Made by a program: the position numbers and the translations under genes
In this document: positions 1 through 9,461 of the stretch, piece after piece
Numbering within the stretch: the first letter of the stretch is position 1
How the letters are laid out: every line of letters begins with the position of its first letter
NCBI RefSeq assembly: GCF_014653175.1
Contig: NZ_BNAG01000006.1
Location: 1 to 64,000 of the forward strand
Origin: Roseivirga thermotolerans
GTDB taxonomy: Bacteria; Bacteroidota; Bacteroidia; Cytophagales; Cyclobacteriaceae
Direction: 5' to 3'
DNA length: 64,000 nt
Notes under the pieces: model-generated
Database searches by the model: none
Told to the model about the DNA's origin: nothing
Seen by the model: only the letters and a program-made list of their open reading frames with translations

Positions 1-125
1 ACGATGGCAAGCAAGTCACCATTCAAAGCCTGACCACCACCAAGTTTGTGTTTGGCTTTACCAAAGCCACCGGCCCCACCCGCGCAGGACTGGCCGGTGA
101 ATACATCATTACTGTAGAGAAATAG
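1..125 (+). CDS. C-terminal end of an unknown protein (partial)
   Basis: Only the last 40 codons lie in the window; the frame enters at base 3 and stops at TAG 123-125. The tail is rich in Thr and Gly with alternating polar and hydrophobic residues and ends EYIITVEK, which suggests a beta-rich, perhaps secreted domain. I do not recognise a family. A strong terminator follows 19 bp after the stop, so this is the last gene of its transcript. Confidence 0.6.
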   Translation, partial: DGKQVTIQSLTTTKFVFGFTKATGPTRAGLAGEYIITVEK

Positions 126-144
126 ACAATTGACTCAACTGGTT

Positions 145-183
145 AAAACCCCTTCGATAATCCATGGTTAGAGAAGGGGTTTT
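145..183 (+). terminator. intrinsic terminator after the partial gene
   Basis: An 11-bp perfect stem pairs 145-155 (AAAACCCCTTC) with 173-183 (GAAGGGGTTTT) around a 17-base loop, and the right arm ends in four T. Confidence 0.75.
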
Positions 184-462
184 CTGCTTATAGCTGGTTC
201 AATGATACCTTTTTATCTCATGCTCTGCACTATGAGATTGTGGTAAGATGAGTTTTTAGTTGAGCTAATGGTAGGGGAATGACTTGTAACCTTCTGTTTT
301 TTAGTGGATTAGATCTTTTGCGTATAAAAGACAGTGGTTTGCGCTATTGGAAGGTTAATTCGCGCACATTCTCAAAATCACCTTTATAATATGGACTACA
401 TTGATTAAAAATAGGGGATGCCGAAAACCTTATCGAGTAGGCAATATTAAACACATACGATT
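184..462. other. intergenic stretch without a visible gene
   Basis: Between the terminator and the next start codon I see no ORF of useful length, no tRNA and no clean two-box promoter. It presumably carries the promoter of the following small gene. Confidence 0.5.
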
Positions 463-873
463 ATGTCATTATCATCAGGATTACCCAGAATTATTTACAA
501 AAGGGTGTCATTCAAATGTTTTGTAGGCTTTGTGAAGGGAACCATTGAGTTTTCAGTATACGACAATGGGAGTACTACCTTTCCTGCTCTTGCTACCATA
601 GAAACCAATCTGGGTAGCGGAAGTGTTAGTCTGGATCTTTCCGGAAACCAAACTATTAAGAAATCGGCTGCGGGTGTCGATGTTACCGTGGAGATTTCGA
701 AGTGGACTGTTTCTAACGAATCGCTCAGTTTTCATGTGAAAGCTTCCGGTAAGAAGGGGATTTTCAGCTGTACGGTATTCGATGAAACCTTGAAGGGAGA
801 CCGTCACAGTGCATCGGAACAAGAAGCCCAAATGAATGAGGTATTTGCCAAAATGGAAGCGGCCAAAGCCTAG
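463..873 (+). CDS. small orphan protein of unknown function (136 aa)
   Basis: ATG-started ORF of 136 codons with no recognised family. The N-terminus lacks a signal peptide or membrane segment. Residues about 20-105 alternate polar and hydrophobic residues (for example VTVEISKWTV), consistent with a beta-sandwich. The last 25 residues are acidic and helical. It stands alone, with 337 bp of non-coding sequence upstream and a convergent operon whose terminator begins 10 bp downstream. The minus-strand ORF over the same bases (553-903) has no better claim. The coding call rests on length, an ATG start and a plausible amino-acid composition. Confidence 0.55.
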   Translation: MSLSSGLPRIIYKRVSFKCFVGFVKGTIEFSVYDNGSTTFPALATIETNLGSGSVSLDLSGNQTIKKSAAGVDVTVEISKWTVSNESLSFHVKASGKKGIFSCTVFDETLKGDRHSASEQEAQMNEVFAKMEAAKA

Positions 874-882
874 TTTCAGCCC

Positions 883-920
883 AAAAAAAATACCCCCAAA
901 CATTGCAGCGTTTGGGGGTA
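883..920 (-). terminator. terminator of the DUF1080/sugar operon
   Basis: A perfect 11-bp stem, 891-901 (TACCCCCAAAC) with 910-920 (GTTTGGGGGTA), is followed on the minus strand by eight T (883-890). It lies 33 bp past the stop of the last operon gene. Confidence 0.9.
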
Positions 921-952
921 AATGTATAATCCGGGTTTAAGAATTCATCGGT

Positions 953-1717
953 CTACAGTTCCCTCACCCAAATGTTTCTAAACCTCACAGGATTACCATG
1001 ATCTTGCAGAATGATAGACCCATTGCCGTGGGCAGGGTTTTTAGGTAGGCCTATGTATTCGGTAGTTCCTCTTAAGGCCACATTGTTCTGTACCACAATA
1101 CCATTATGAATTACTGTAATTGTGCCATCGGCTACTTTAATACCATCTTCATTGAACCGTGGAGCTTTATATATGATGTCATATACGTTCCATTCGCCCG
1201 GGGCAACTGTGGCATTCACTAAAGGAATAGACTGCTTGTAAATAGAGGCGGCCTGTCCGTTGGAATATGTTCTGGACTCGTAGCTATCAAGAATTTGAAT
1301 TTCGTACCTTTCTTGAAGGAAAACTCCCGAATTTCCTCTTCCCTGGCCTTCTCCCACAATTTCTGTGGGCGCACTCCACTCAATATGCAGCTGTATGTCT
1401 CCAAACTTTTTGTGAGTCATAATATCACCGGTGCCACGAACTACTTCCATATATCCGTTGGTCACCTTCCAGGCTGCTGCCGAACCATCTTTGCGGCTTT
1501 TCCACTCATTTAAGTTGGTGCCGTCAAAAAGCACCACGGCATCAGACGGAGCAGCTCCGTTTTTACCCGGGGTTACTTTTCGGGGTACAGGCTCCCACAC
1601 CTCTGTGGCTTTTGGGTCGGTAATTTGTGCCGAAAGGCTGACTCCCGTTAAAAGGAGCGTAGCAGCCAACAAACCGGCCTTTTGAAAAATGGTATATCCT
1701 GCTTTTGTGTTTTTCAT
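953..1717 (-). CDS. DUF1080 (3-keto-disaccharide hydrolase family) secreted protein
   Basis: 254 aa from the ATG at 1717; an in-frame TTG at 1726 lies inside the upstream gene and is less likely. Residues 1-30 are a signal peptide ending in SLSAQ. The DUF1080 concanavalin-like domain covers about 57-254, with the family signature [12 protein letters not shown] near its start and [18 protein letters not shown] in the middle. The family is reported to hydrolyse or eliminate 3-keto glycosides. It is the last gene of the operon, and its ATG is one base from the stop of the isomerase gene, so translation is probably coupled. Periplasmic or surface location is inferred. The exact substrate cannot be read from sequence. 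Confidence 0.9.
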   Translation of the reverse strand: MKNTKAGYTIFQKAGLLAATLLLTGVSLSAQITDPKATEVWEPVPRKVTPGKNGAAPSDAVVLFDGTNLNEWKSRKDGSAAAWKVTNGYMEVVRGTGDIMTHKKFGDIQLHIEWSAPTEIVGEGQGRGNSGVFLQERYEIQILDSYESRTYSNGQAASIYKQSIPLVNATVAPGEWNVYDIIYKAPRFNEDGIKVADGTITVIHNGIVVQNNVALRGTTEYIGLPKNPAHGNGSIILQDHGNPVRFRNIWVREL

Positions 1718-1718
1718 A

Positions 1719-2771
1719 TCAATCAATTCCTAAAAGTTTTCTGAATTCCTCATCGCTAATTCCCGCATCGGCAAAGTCATCGAAGTTCTTTTGCGTAGCT
1801 TCAATAATAAATTGGCTAATGTACTCGGCTCCCTCACGGGCTCCTTGCTCAGGAGATTTTATGCAGCACTCCCATTCCAGAACAGCCCAACCATCGTATC
1901 CATATTGAGTCATTTTGGAGAAAATGGCTTGAAAATCGACCTGTCCATCACCAATAGAACGGAATCGGCCCGGTCGCTCTCTCCAGTCCTGATAGCCTCC
2001 ATACACACCAGATTTTCCGGTAGGGTTGTACTCGGCATCTTTAACATGGAACATACCAAAGAACTCGTGGTAGTGGTCTATATAGGCCAGGTAATCGAGT
2101 TGTTGTAGAATAAAGTGTGATGGGTCATAGAGAAGCTTTACTCGTTTGTGTTTTCCGGTAGCTTCGTAGAACATTTCGAAAGAGGTTCCATCGTGTAGGT
2201 CTTCTCCTGCATGCACTTCATAGCAAAGATCTACTCCATGCTCATCGAAGTGGTTGAGAATGGGTAACCACCGGTTAGCGAGTTCTTTAAACCCTTTTTC
2301 GATCAGTCCGGCCGGTCGCTGAGGCCAGTTGTAGAAATAAGGCCAAACCAATGCACCGGAGAAGGTAGCATGTACGTTGAGGCCCAGGTTTTGGCTCGCT
2401 TGCGCAGCTTTTTTTACTTGGTCTATGGCCCAGATGTTTCTTTGTTTGGCGTTCATTCCTTTAGGAGCGAACCCTTTAAAAAGCTCCTCATAGGCCGGAT
2501 GAACGGCCACCAGTTGCCCTTGAAGGTGGGTAGAAAGCTCGCTGACCTCCAAGCCATGTTCGGCCAGGGTGCCTTTGAGTTCGTCACAGTAGGTTTTGCT
2601 TTCTGCAGCCTTGTCTAAGTCTATAAGGCGGGTATCCCAAGTGGGTATTTGCACAGCCTTGTACCCTAACTCAGCAGCCCACTGGGCAATGTTCGAGAGG
2701 TTGTTGAAGGGGGGCTTGTCGTCTGCAAATTGCGCCAAAAAAATGGCTGGTCCTTTAATCGTTTTCATCAT
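1719..2771 (-). CDS. sugar phosphate isomerase/epimerase-like TIM-barrel protein
   Basis: 350 aa, xylose-isomerase-like TIM barrel (AP endonuclease 2 family). Probable metal ligands are E185 (CYEVHAGED), D216/H219 (YDPSHF), H242 (FHVKD) and E299 (LEWECC), the usual E-D-H-E pattern. No signal peptide, so cytoplasmic. The ATG at 2771 follows the dehydrogenase stop by one base. Members next to Gfo/Idh/MocA enzymes and DUF1080 proteins act on keto sugars or their elimination products; this role is inferred from the neighbours. A second ATG at 2768 is possible. Confidence 0.9.
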   Translation of the reverse strand: MMKTIKGPAIFLAQFADDKPPFNNLSNIAQWAAELGYKAVQIPTWDTRLIDLDKAAESKTYCDELKGTLAEHGLEVSELSTHLQGQLVAVHPAYEELFKGFAPKGMNAKQRNIWAIDQVKKAAQASQNLGLNVHATFSGALVWPYFYNWPQRPAGLIEKGFKELANRWLPILNHFDEHGVDLCYEVHAGEDLHDGTSFEMFYEATGKHKRVKLLYDPSHFILQQLDYLAYIDHYHEFFGMFHVKDAEYNPTGKSGVYGGYQDWRERPGRFRSIGDGQVDFQAIFSKMTQYGYDGWAVLEWECCIKSPEQGAREGAEYISQFIIEATQKNFDDFADAGISDEEFRKLLGID

Positions 2772-2772
2772 C

Positions 2773-3918
2773 TCAATCTACAATTTCAGTCCAAACATTG
2801 CCATTTCCGGCCGAGGCCAGAACGGCTTCAATAAACTTCATTCCTCTTACTCCATCTCTAATGGTTGGGAAGGCGCCTTCCAGATATGCTTCGCCCCGTA
2901 TGGCGCGAGCTGTACCGAGGTAGATGTTGGCCATGGAATCGAATATGCCTTCCGGGTGACCGGGAGCCATTTTGGTGCTTATTTTGGCCAGATCTCCGTT
3001 GTATTCGTGACCGGGTTTAAGCACCTGTAGGGGTTGCCCTTCTTGTAGAAAATAGAGATAGTTGGGGTTTTCCTGCTCCCATTTTAGCGAGGCTTTGGTG
3101 CCATAAACGGCTATGCGTAAATTGTTTTCTTCGGCAGTGGCAATTTGGCTGGCCCGTACCAGACCTTTTGCTCCATTGTCGAATTTACACATGGCCGTTC
3201 CATCAATGTCTAGCGGATTATCTTCATAAAGAGTGTCTACATCGGCAAGAACCTTCAGGGTTTTTAGACCTGTGGTATACTCAATCATATTGAAAGCGTG
3301 TACTCCAATGTCGCCCATACAACAGCTTTGCCCTGCTTTAGCAGGATCTAGTCTCCACACGGTGGCTCGTTTGTCCTTGTCGTGTATAACAGGGTTAATC
3401 CATCCCTGATAGTACTGGGCATCTACCTTCTGAATTTTTCCCAGCGCTCCTTGGGCTATCATGGTTTTCATTTGTCGCACCATAGGGTAGCCGGTGTAGG
3501 TGTGAGTCAGGGTAAACACAACTTTGTGTTTGTGAACCAGTTCTTCTAACTCAATGGCTTCTGCCGCAGTGTTGGTAACAGGTTTTTCACAAATTACGTG
3601 AAAGCCTGCTTGAATGAGTTGCTTGGCCATGGGATAGTGCAGGAAGTTTGGGGTAACCACTACCACGGCTTCAATGCGTTCGTTTTCCGGCAAGGCCAGC
3701 TCTTTTTCTATAAAAGTATCGATGTTGGGATAGGTACGTGCAGGGTCTAGCTCCAGCTTATTGGCAAATTCGAGAGCACTCTCATAATTGGAGTCAAATG
3801 CTCCACCAATGAGTGTGTACTCTTCGCCCATGTAGGCAGCTATTCTGTGCACAATACCGATGAAGGAGTTAAGTCCTCCACCAATCATACCCAATCTTAT
3901 TTTTCTGTGTTTTGACAT
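2773..3918 (-). CDS. Gfo/Idh/MocA family NAD(P)-dependent sugar dehydrogenase
   Basis: 381 aa. A Rossmann fold starts the protein (LGMIGGGLNS, residues 9-18), followed by the family EKP motif at 111-113 and GDIGVH at 202-207, where the catalytic Asp/His of the family sit. Length is normal. There is no signal peptide or Tat motif, so it is cytoplasmic. In keto-glycoside pathways an enzyme of this family oxidises C3 of a glycoside or re-reduces the 3-keto sugar. It sits 19 bp after the MFS transporter gene and is coupled to the isomerase. Confidence 0.92.
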   Translation of the reverse strand: MSKHRKIRLGMIGGGLNSFIGIVHRIAAYMGEEYTLIGGAFDSNYESALEFANKLELDPARTYPNIDTFIEKELALPENERIEAVVVVTPNFLHYPMAKQLIQAGFHVICEKPVTNTAAEAIELEELVHKHKVVFTLTHTYTGYPMVRQMKTMIAQGALGKIQKVDAQYYQGWINPVIHDKDKRATVWRLDPAKAGQSCCMGDIGVHAFNMIEYTTGLKTLKVLADVDTLYEDNPLDIDGTAMCKFDNGAKGLVRASQIATAEENNLRIAVYGTKASLKWEQENPNYLYFLQEGQPLQVLKPGHEYNGDLAKISTKMAPGHPEGIFDSMANIYLGTARAIRGEAYLEGAFPTIRDGVRGMKFIEAVLASAGNGNVWTEIVD

Positions 3919-3937
3919 GTATTAATCGCGTTTCAGT

Positions 3938-5173
3938 TTATGCTTTTTTATACTCTATAGTTTCGTTTTTAAATACCAGGGCGAATAAAATGAATACCAG
4001 GGCAGAGAAGGCTGCCGGAAGAATCCAGATGCTTTCCCAGGTATGGTCGCCTGTTGCCGTGGTGTAATACTCGGAAATTTGACCGGCTGCCCAAAAACCA
4101 ATGAGCATACCTACACCGTAGGTAGCCAGTGTAATAAGACCCTGGGCAGAACTCTTATACTTGTTGCCAGCCTTGGAATCGGTATAGATTTGACCCGACA
4201 CAAAGAAAAAGTCATAACATATACCATGAAGGGCTATTCCCAACAGGAGCATCCATACGCCACTGTCGGCATTGCCATAGGCAAAAAGTACGTAGCGTAG
4301 AGCCCAGGCCAGCATACCGAACAACAGAGTTTTCTTAATGCCATACCGGGTAAGAAATACCGGTAGAAGTAACATAAATACTACTTCAGAGATTTGTCCG
4401 AGAGTCATTTTTCCGGTGGCATTGGCAACTCCTATCTCAGTAAGGAAGGGGTTGGCATTTTGATAGTAGAAAGCCAGCGGAATGCAAATTAGAATTGATG
4501 AAAAGAAGAAAACCGCAAAATTTCTATTGTTAATGAGCTTTAGGGCGTCTAGTCCGAGTATTTCACAAATAGAGGCCTTTTTAGATTTATCTACTACTGG
4601 AGGTGTTTTAGGAAGAGTGAAACTGAATAGCCCAAGTGCTCCAGAGGCTATGGCTGTCATATAAAAGGTGTTCTTTAATAACCCTTCTGAGATTGAGGCT
4701 TCAGAATCCCATGAGAATACATAACTAATTACCAAGCCGGCTACAATCCATCCAATAGTGCCGAATACTCTGATTTTCGAAAACTGTTTAGAGGGGTCTT
4801 GCATAGTTCTGAATGCCACAGAATTTACAAGAGCCAGAGTGGGCATATATAAAATCATGTAGCCCAATACATAGGGATAGAATGTGGTAAAGTCATTGGT
4901 TTCAGCCATCTGATACATCAGGAATGCCCCAATGAGGTGTAAAACTCCAAGAATCCGCTCAGCATTGAAATATCGATCGGCAATAAGACCAATAATAAAT
5001 GGAGCGATAATAGCTCCCCAAGATTGAGTTGAGAAGGCTTGAGCGATTTGGCCATCAGTGGCATTAATGTTATTGCCTAAAAAAGTCCCTAGGGTTACAA
5101 ACCACCCTCCCCAAATAAAAAATTGGAGGAACATCATGACGCTCAGTCGTATAGTGATTCCTGTCTGATTCAT
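3938..5173 (-). CDS. MFS transporter of the nucleoside:H+ symporter (NupG-like) family
   Basis: 411 aa with about 12 hydrophobic segments. The N-terminus (LSVMMFLQFFIWGGWFV) and the APFIIGLIADRYF loop are typical of the Nuc_H_symport family. In Bacteroidota, members found beside Gfo/Idh/MocA and DUF1080 genes are thought to import sugars or sugar derivatives rather than nucleosides. That is an inference from context. It lies between the lipoprotein DUF1080 gene (33 bp) and the dehydrogenase (19 bp), consistent with one transcript. Confidence 0.88.
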   Translation of the reverse strand: MNQTGITIRLSVMMFLQFFIWGGWFVTLGTFLGNNINATDGQIAQAFSTQSWGAIIAPFIIGLIADRYFNAERILGVLHLIGAFLMYQMAETNDFTTFYPYVLGYMILYMPTLALVNSVAFRTMQDPSKQFSKIRVFGTIGWIVAGLVISYVFSWDSEASISEGLLKNTFYMTAIASGALGLFSFTLPKTPPVVDKSKKASICEILGLDALKLINNRNFAVFFFSSILICIPLAFYYQNANPFLTEIGVANATGKMTLGQISEVVFMLLLPVFLTRYGIKKTLLFGMLAWALRYVLFAYGNADSGVWMLLLGIALHGICYDFFFVSGQIYTDSKAGNKYKSSAQGLITLATYGVGMLIGFWAAGQISEYYTTATGDHTWESIWILPAAFSALVFILFALVFKNETIEYKKA

Positions 5174-5206
5174 AGTTGTAGGTTTAGCGTATTGTTTTTA
5201 GTCGGA

Positions 5207-5992
5207 TTAATTTTCAAGTTCTTTAATCATCACCTTTCTGAATTGAATGGGGTGACTTTCGCTTTGTAGAGCTATGTAACCACTTTTAAGCGGTTGTCCA
5301 TCCGGTTTTGCTTCCGGTAAAAAATTGGCTACCATACTGCCCCCAATGGTTGGGTTTTGGTAGCGTATAATGGTGTCTCCATTTATAATATGGGCAATTT
5401 CTTTGTCTTCCCTCACCAAAATATCCATGGTTACCCATTGGTCGCCATCGAAGGTTGGAGCATTGGCGTTTATGCAATGATTTTCAATTAATTGTCCGTC
5501 CATTTCTACATGTGTTCCCGGAGTACACAGGTTTCCTGTAGGCCTTGGCCCCTCACCTAATCCGCCCAAAAACTGGGCTTCTAGTGAGATGGGAAAATCT
5601 TGCTGTTCTTGCATGGTGTAAGGGTCTTGTGAGTGAAGCATCACTCCACTATTACGCAATGCCCATGCGGCTCCACCTTCCACTTGTTCACCAACAAAGC
5701 GATACTCTACCCTGAGCAGGTAGTTAGAAAAAGGTTTTTCATAAAAGAGATGACCAAAACGATTATCGAAGCGGTAGTAGTTTTCATATGAAACGGTCAG
5801 TAGGCCATCTTCTACCCGAAAGGTTTCTCCGTAGTTTTCACCGGTCGGGTAGCCGGTAATTTTAGGTATCCACCCTTCCAAGTCCTTGCCATTGAATAGG
5901 TTAACCCATTCATTCTCTTTTGTTGAGGTACAGTTTAGGGTGATAAAGGTTAGGGCCACCCAGAGTATTGAGGTAGATTTAGCGCGTTTCAT
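5207..5992 (-). CDS. DUF1080 family lipoprotein, first gene of the sugar operon
   Basis: 261 aa from the ATG at 5992; an in-frame TTG at 5998 is less likely. The N-terminus is a lipoprotein signal with Cys after TLN near residue 21. The DUF1080 domain follows (WVNLFNGKDLEGW, later GGAAWALRNSGVMLHSQDP). It is a distant paralogue of the DUF1080 protein at the other end of the operon: one is lipid-anchored and one is soluble. Lipid anchoring suggests first attack on a glycoside at the outer membrane or in the periplasm. No clean promoter was found in the 53 bp separating it from ispD. Confidence 0.9.
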   Translation of the reverse strand: MKRAKSTSILWVALTFITLNCTSTKENEWVNLFNGKDLEGWIPKITGYPTGENYGETFRVEDGLLTVSYENYYRFDNRFGHLFYEKPFSNYLLRVEYRFVGEQVEGGAAWALRNSGVMLHSQDPYTMQEQQDFPISLEAQFLGGLGEGPRPTGNLCTPGTHVEMDGQLIENHCINANAPTFDGDQWVTMDILVREDKEIAHIINGDTIIRYQNPTIGGSMVANFLPEAKPDGQPLKSGYIALQSESHPIQFRKVMIKELEN

Positions 5993-6045
5993 GTCCAATT
6001 TGAAGGCAATAAGTTAGCTAAAATCTGCTTCTTATCAAGCCAACT

Positions 6046-6708
6046 TTATACGTTGAGGAACGATTGAGCTATAAGTAAATCTTCCGGAGTGGTGATTTTA
6101 ATGTTTTTGTAGTTCCCCTCTATTAAATGAACGGCATGGCCTGCTGCTTCCAATACGGAAGCATCGTCTGTAAATGATGTGTTGTATGGCTGCTCAAATG
6201 CTTTTTTGATTAGCCGTAGCTGAAAGGTTTGCGGAGTTTGAATAAGCCTGAATTGGTTTCGATCTTCTTGTTGGTTGCCGGAATGATCAACACTTCGAAT
6301 GGAGTCTTTCAGCGGTATAGAGGCTACAGCAGAGCCTTTGGCATAAGCAATTTCATAGCTTTTCCTTATAATGTTCCGGTCAACTAAAGGCCTCACACCG
6401 TCATGGATGGCCACAAGACCGTCACTTTCTGCAATGGTGTTTAACCCATTTTGTACAGAGTGGAATCTTTCTTTACCACCTTTTACCAGTTGATGAGGAA
6501 CGTCAAACCTGTGGGTGGCAACCAGCTGATTCCAATGGTCTGTCTGATGGTCGGGGAGAACTAACAGTATTTTAATATCATCGAAATGAAAAGCTTTAAG
6601 GGTGTGCATGAGTATGGGTAGCCCCTGAAGTGCTATAAATTGTTTGGGGAGTTCTGCCCCCATCCTTTTTCCACTACCGCCTGCGACTATTACTGCAAAC
6701 TTTTGCAT
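6046..6708 (-). CDS. ispD: 2-C-methyl-D-erythritol 4-phosphate cytidylyltransferase
   Basis: 220 aa. It transfers CMP from CTP to methylerythritol phosphate, the third step of the MEP isoprenoid pathway. The nucleotide-binding motif AGGSGKRMG (9-17) is followed by PKQF (21-24). The conserved HDGVRPLV lies near residue 101 and TDDASVLEA near 180. Length matches the family. A terminator separates it from queA upstream, so it probably has its own promoter or depends on readthrough. Confidence 0.95.
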   Translation of the reverse strand: MQKFAVIVAGGSGKRMGAELPKQFIALQGLPILMHTLKAFHFDDIKILLVLPDHQTDHWNQLVATHRFDVPHQLVKGGKERFHSVQNGLNTIAESDGLVAIHDGVRPLVDRNIIRKSYEIAYAKGSAVASIPLKDSIRSVDHSGNQQEDRNQFRLIQTPQTFQLRLIKKAFEQPYNTSFTDDASVLEAAGHAVHLIEGNYKNIKITTPEDLLIAQSFLNV

Positions 6709-6720
6709 AGAGCAATTATA

Positions 6721-6763
6721 AAGAAAAAAGCCTTCTCCTCCGGCTATTGGGAAGAGAAGGCTT
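6721..6763 (-). terminator. terminator of queA
   Basis: The 10-bp stem 728-737 (AAGCCTTCTC, +6000) with 754-763 (GAGAAGGCTT) is followed on the minus strand by a T-rich tract (CTTTTTTCTT). It starts 21 bp after the queA stop and just before ispD. Confidence 0.85.
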
Positions 6764-6784
6764 AGAATTATAAGGTCTTGATGA

Positions 6785-7831
6785 TTAAATAATCAGCATA
6801 GCATCGCCATAGCTAAAGAACCTGTATTTTTCTTTAATAGCCACCTGATAGGCGTTCATGATATTTTCGTAGCCACCAAAAGCTGCTGCTTGCATAAGCA
6901 GGGTAGATTCGGGCAGGTGGAAGTTCGTTACCAGTGCATTACAAATCTTAAACTCGTAAGGAGGGAAGATGAATTTATCTGTCCAGGCCGAGTTAGGCTT
7001 AAGTCTTCCTCCGGCTGAAACGGACGATTCCAATGCTCTCATGGAAGTGGTTCCAATGGAGCAAACCCTTTTCTTTTCGTCCAGAGCTCTGTTCACCAAA
7101 TTGGCTGTTTTTTCTCCTATGGTGTAATTCTCAGAGTCCATTTTATGCTTTGTGAGGTCTTCCACATCAACGGGACGGAAAGTTCCTAAACCAATGTGCA
7201 GCGTAATAGGGGTTACGTCAATTCCTTTAATTTCCAGTCTTTTTAATACCTGCATGGTAAAGTGCAAGCCGGCTACAGGAGCTGCCACAGCACCCACATG
7301 CTTAGCATAAATGGTCTGAAAGCGTTCTCTGTCTTCCGGTTCTGTTTCTCTGGGAATAACGCGGGGCAACGGAGTTTCACCCAAGGTGTCTATGGTTTTG
7401 TAGAACTCCTCATCACTACCGTCAAACAGGAAACGGATAGTTCTTCCTCGGGAGGTGGTATTGTCTATAACTTCTGCCACTAGTTCTCCTTCACCAAAAT
7501 AGAGCTTGTTGCCTACTCTGATTTTTCTGGCTGGGTCAACCAATACATCCCAAAGGTGCATTTCCTGATTGAGCTCCCTCAAGAGGAAAACTTCAATTTG
7601 AGCACCGGTTTTCTCTTTTTGGCCATAAAGCCTAGCAGGGAAAACCTTGGTGTCATTGTTCACCATAACGTCACCTTCATCGAAATACTCCACAATGTCT
7701 TTAAAAACCTTGTGTTCAATTTCTCCTGTGTCGCGGTGCAACACCATTAACCTGGATTCGTCTCTGTTTTCTGCTGGGTATTTGGCAATTCGGTCTTGAG
7801 GTAACTCAAACTTGAATGCCGATAATTTCAT
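6785..7831 (-). CDS. queA: tRNA preQ1(34) S-adenosylmethionine ribosyltransferase-isomerase
   Basis: 348 aa from the ATG at 7831 ([11 protein letters not shown], the usual N-terminus); an upstream TTG at 7846 would add five residues. It makes epoxyqueuosine in tRNA from preQ1 and SAM. Family blocks seen are [22 protein letters not shown]-like ([12 protein letters not shown]), [10 protein letters not shown] and the C-terminal [17 protein letters not shown] -7 box lies on the minus strand at 7872-7879, but I see no TTG at the right distance. Confidence 0.95.
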   Translation of the reverse strand: MKLSAFKFELPQDRIAKYPAENRDESRLMVLHRDTGEIEHKVFKDIVEYFDEGDVMVNNDTKVFPARLYGQKEKTGAQIEVFLLRELNQEMHLWDVLVDPARKIRVGNKLYFGEGELVAEVIDNTTSRGRTIRFLFDGSDEEFYKTIDTLGETPLPRVIPRETEPEDRERFQTIYAKHVGAVAAPVAGLHFTMQVLKRLEIKGIDVTPITLHIGLGTFRPVDVEDLTKHKMDSENYTIGEKTANLVNRALDEKKRVCSIGTTSMRALESSVSAGGRLKPNSAWTDKFIFPPYEFKICNALVTNFHLPESTLLMQAAAFGGYENIMNAYQVAIKEKYRFFSYGDAMLII

Positions 7832-7871
7832 TTTCTCGATACTCAATTCTCCTGTCTTTTGAAATAGCTGG

Positions 7872-7879
7872 CAAAGATA
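7872..7879 (-). promoter_or_regulatory. candidate -7 box for queA
   Basis: TATCTTTG on the minus strand matches the Bacteroidota TAnnTTTG box exactly, 41 bp before the queA ATG. No TTG lies 17-23 bases further upstream, so support is partial. Confidence 0.4.
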
Positions 7880-8084
7880 AAAATAAATGATTGAGCTTCA
7901 TAAGGTAAGCCCTGTTAATGCGAATATATGGCATAGAAATTAATTTTCATGCGCCTCCCACTTAACCGTGATAACTTCCATTCGCTGGCTCTTTTCCTTT
8001 TTTTAACCATTAATGGTTTGAGCGTGTTTACTTTTTCAAATTCTTTACGTTGCATAAGTAACCACAAAAACCAATTTCAGGCCA

Positions 8085-9341
8085 ATGCGCATCGGTATAT
8101 TTTTGAAGTTAATGGGTGAAAGTATTCGCTTTGCCCTTCAGGTCTTAACCACCAATCTGCTTAGAACAACACTTTCGCTATTGGGAGTAACTATTGGGAT
8201 AATGCTCATTATCTCTGTGTTTACTATGGTGGACTCCCTGGAAAAGAACATTAAGGATAGCTTCAATTTTCTTGGCTCTAATGTGGTTACCGTTAATAAA
8301 TTTTCATTTGTAAATGCTGATCCTAACATCCCATGGTATGTTTATTTCAGAAGGCCAAACAATACTTATGCAGAGTATGAATACCTTAACTCTAACCTGA
8401 GAAATGCATCTCACGTAACCGTTTTTGCCAATAGATCTACAACAGTTAAGTTCAGGAGTAGTAGCATGTCTCAGATAGATATAATGGGTGTTGGAGAGGC
8501 TTATGAGAATGTTTACGCGCTGAATATTGAGCTCGGAAGATATTTTAGTCTCAGGGAGATAGAATCGGGAAGAAACGTGGCTCTGATAGGGCACGAAGTA
8601 GCTCAAACTCTATTTCAAAACATAGATCCTATTGGAAAGGAGATTAAAGTAATGGGGCAGAAGTTGGTTGTGGTAGGAGTTCTGGAAAAAGAGGGTAAGA
8701 GTTTGTTGGGGACACCGAGTAGTGATGAAAGAGTATATATTCCCTTCAAGATGTTTACCAAAATGTATTATGTAGGAAGGCAAGGAACCAACCCTACCAT
8801 AGCAGTTAAAGGTACCGAGGACGACATAGGTTTGGTGAATTTACAGAATGAAATGGAGGGAATGCTACGTAAGATTCGGGGGCTGAAGCCCAAAGACGAG
8901 GCCAACTTTGAACTGAATCGGCCTGAAGCTATCGCTGATGCAATTAGTGGCGTTTTTGATATTGTTGGTTATGCAGGATGGATTATTGGGGGCTTTTCCA
9001 TATTAGTAGGGGGCTTCGGTATTATGAACATTATGTTCGTATCTGTGCAAGAGCGCACTAAGATTATAGGTATTCAAAAATCATTGGGGGCCAAAAACTA
9101 CTTTATACTATTTCAGTTTTTGTTCGAGTCTATTTTCCTCTGTTTAATTGGAGGGGCCATAGGTGTGTTTATTGTTTATTTACTCACATTTATTCCTTTT
9201 GGAGCACTAGAAGTTCAGTTAACATTAAAGAACATTCTTCTGGGTGTGGTTGTCTCATCTATTATAGGTGTAGCTTCGGGAATAATTCCTTCGGCCAAGG
9301 CTGCCAGACTCGATCCGGTAGATGCCATGAGGGCTGCTTAA
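8085..9341 (+). CDS. MacB/FtsX-type ABC transporter permease
   Basis: 418 aa. A first membrane segment at about 26-46 (TTLSLLGVTIGIMLIISVF) is followed by a MacB periplasmic core domain at about 55-270. Three C-terminal segments (about 297-320, 345-368, 380-403) form the FtsX domain, ending in the common IPSAKAARLDPVDAMR. Such permeases use a separate ATPase for mechanotransmission or export of lipoproteins and peptides. No ATPase gene lies next to it here, so its partner is elsewhere. The upstream 250 bp to queA is divergent spacer. Confidence 0.9.
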   Translation: MRIGIFLKLMGESIRFALQVLTTNLLRTTLSLLGVTIGIMLIISVFTMVDSLEKNIKDSFNFLGSNVVTVNKFSFVNADPNIPWYVYFRRPNNTYAEYEYLNSNLRNASHVTVFANRSTTVKFRSSSMSQIDIMGVGEAYENVYALNIELGRYFSLREIESGRNVALIGHEVAQTLFQNIDPIGKEIKVMGQKLVVVGVLEKEGKSLLGTPSSDERVYIPFKMFTKMYYVGRQGTNPTIAVKGTEDDIGLVNLQNEMEGMLRKIRGLKPKDEANFELNRPEAIADAISGVFDIVGYAGWIIGGFSILVGGFGIMNIMFVSVQERTKIIGIQKSLGAKNYFILFQFLFESIFLCLIGGAIGVFIVYLLTFIPFGALEVQLTLKNILLGVVVSSIIGVASGIIPSAKAARLDPVDAMRAA

Positions 9342-9434
9342 ACCAAAATTGGTTTAAAACAGTAGAGGTTGCTTTAAAGTCTTTCATTTGTGCCTGTAGA
9401 TTTTACGGTACAGAAAGCTCTAAGGCAACCTCTA
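9338..9434. terminator. bidirectional terminator between convergent permease and recA genes
   Basis: Two structures are stacked. The first is a 9-bp perfect stem 9338-9346/9349-9357 overlapping the permease stop codon. The second is a long nested hairpin whose outer arms are 9363-9372 (TAGAGGTTGC) and 9425-9434 (GCAACCTCTA), with inner pairs 9381-9385/9413-9417 and 9394-9398/9409-9413. It fills the gap between the two convergent genes. Confidence 0.55.
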
Positions 9435-9461
9435 ATTCTTTTAGTAAAAACTTGGAGGTGG

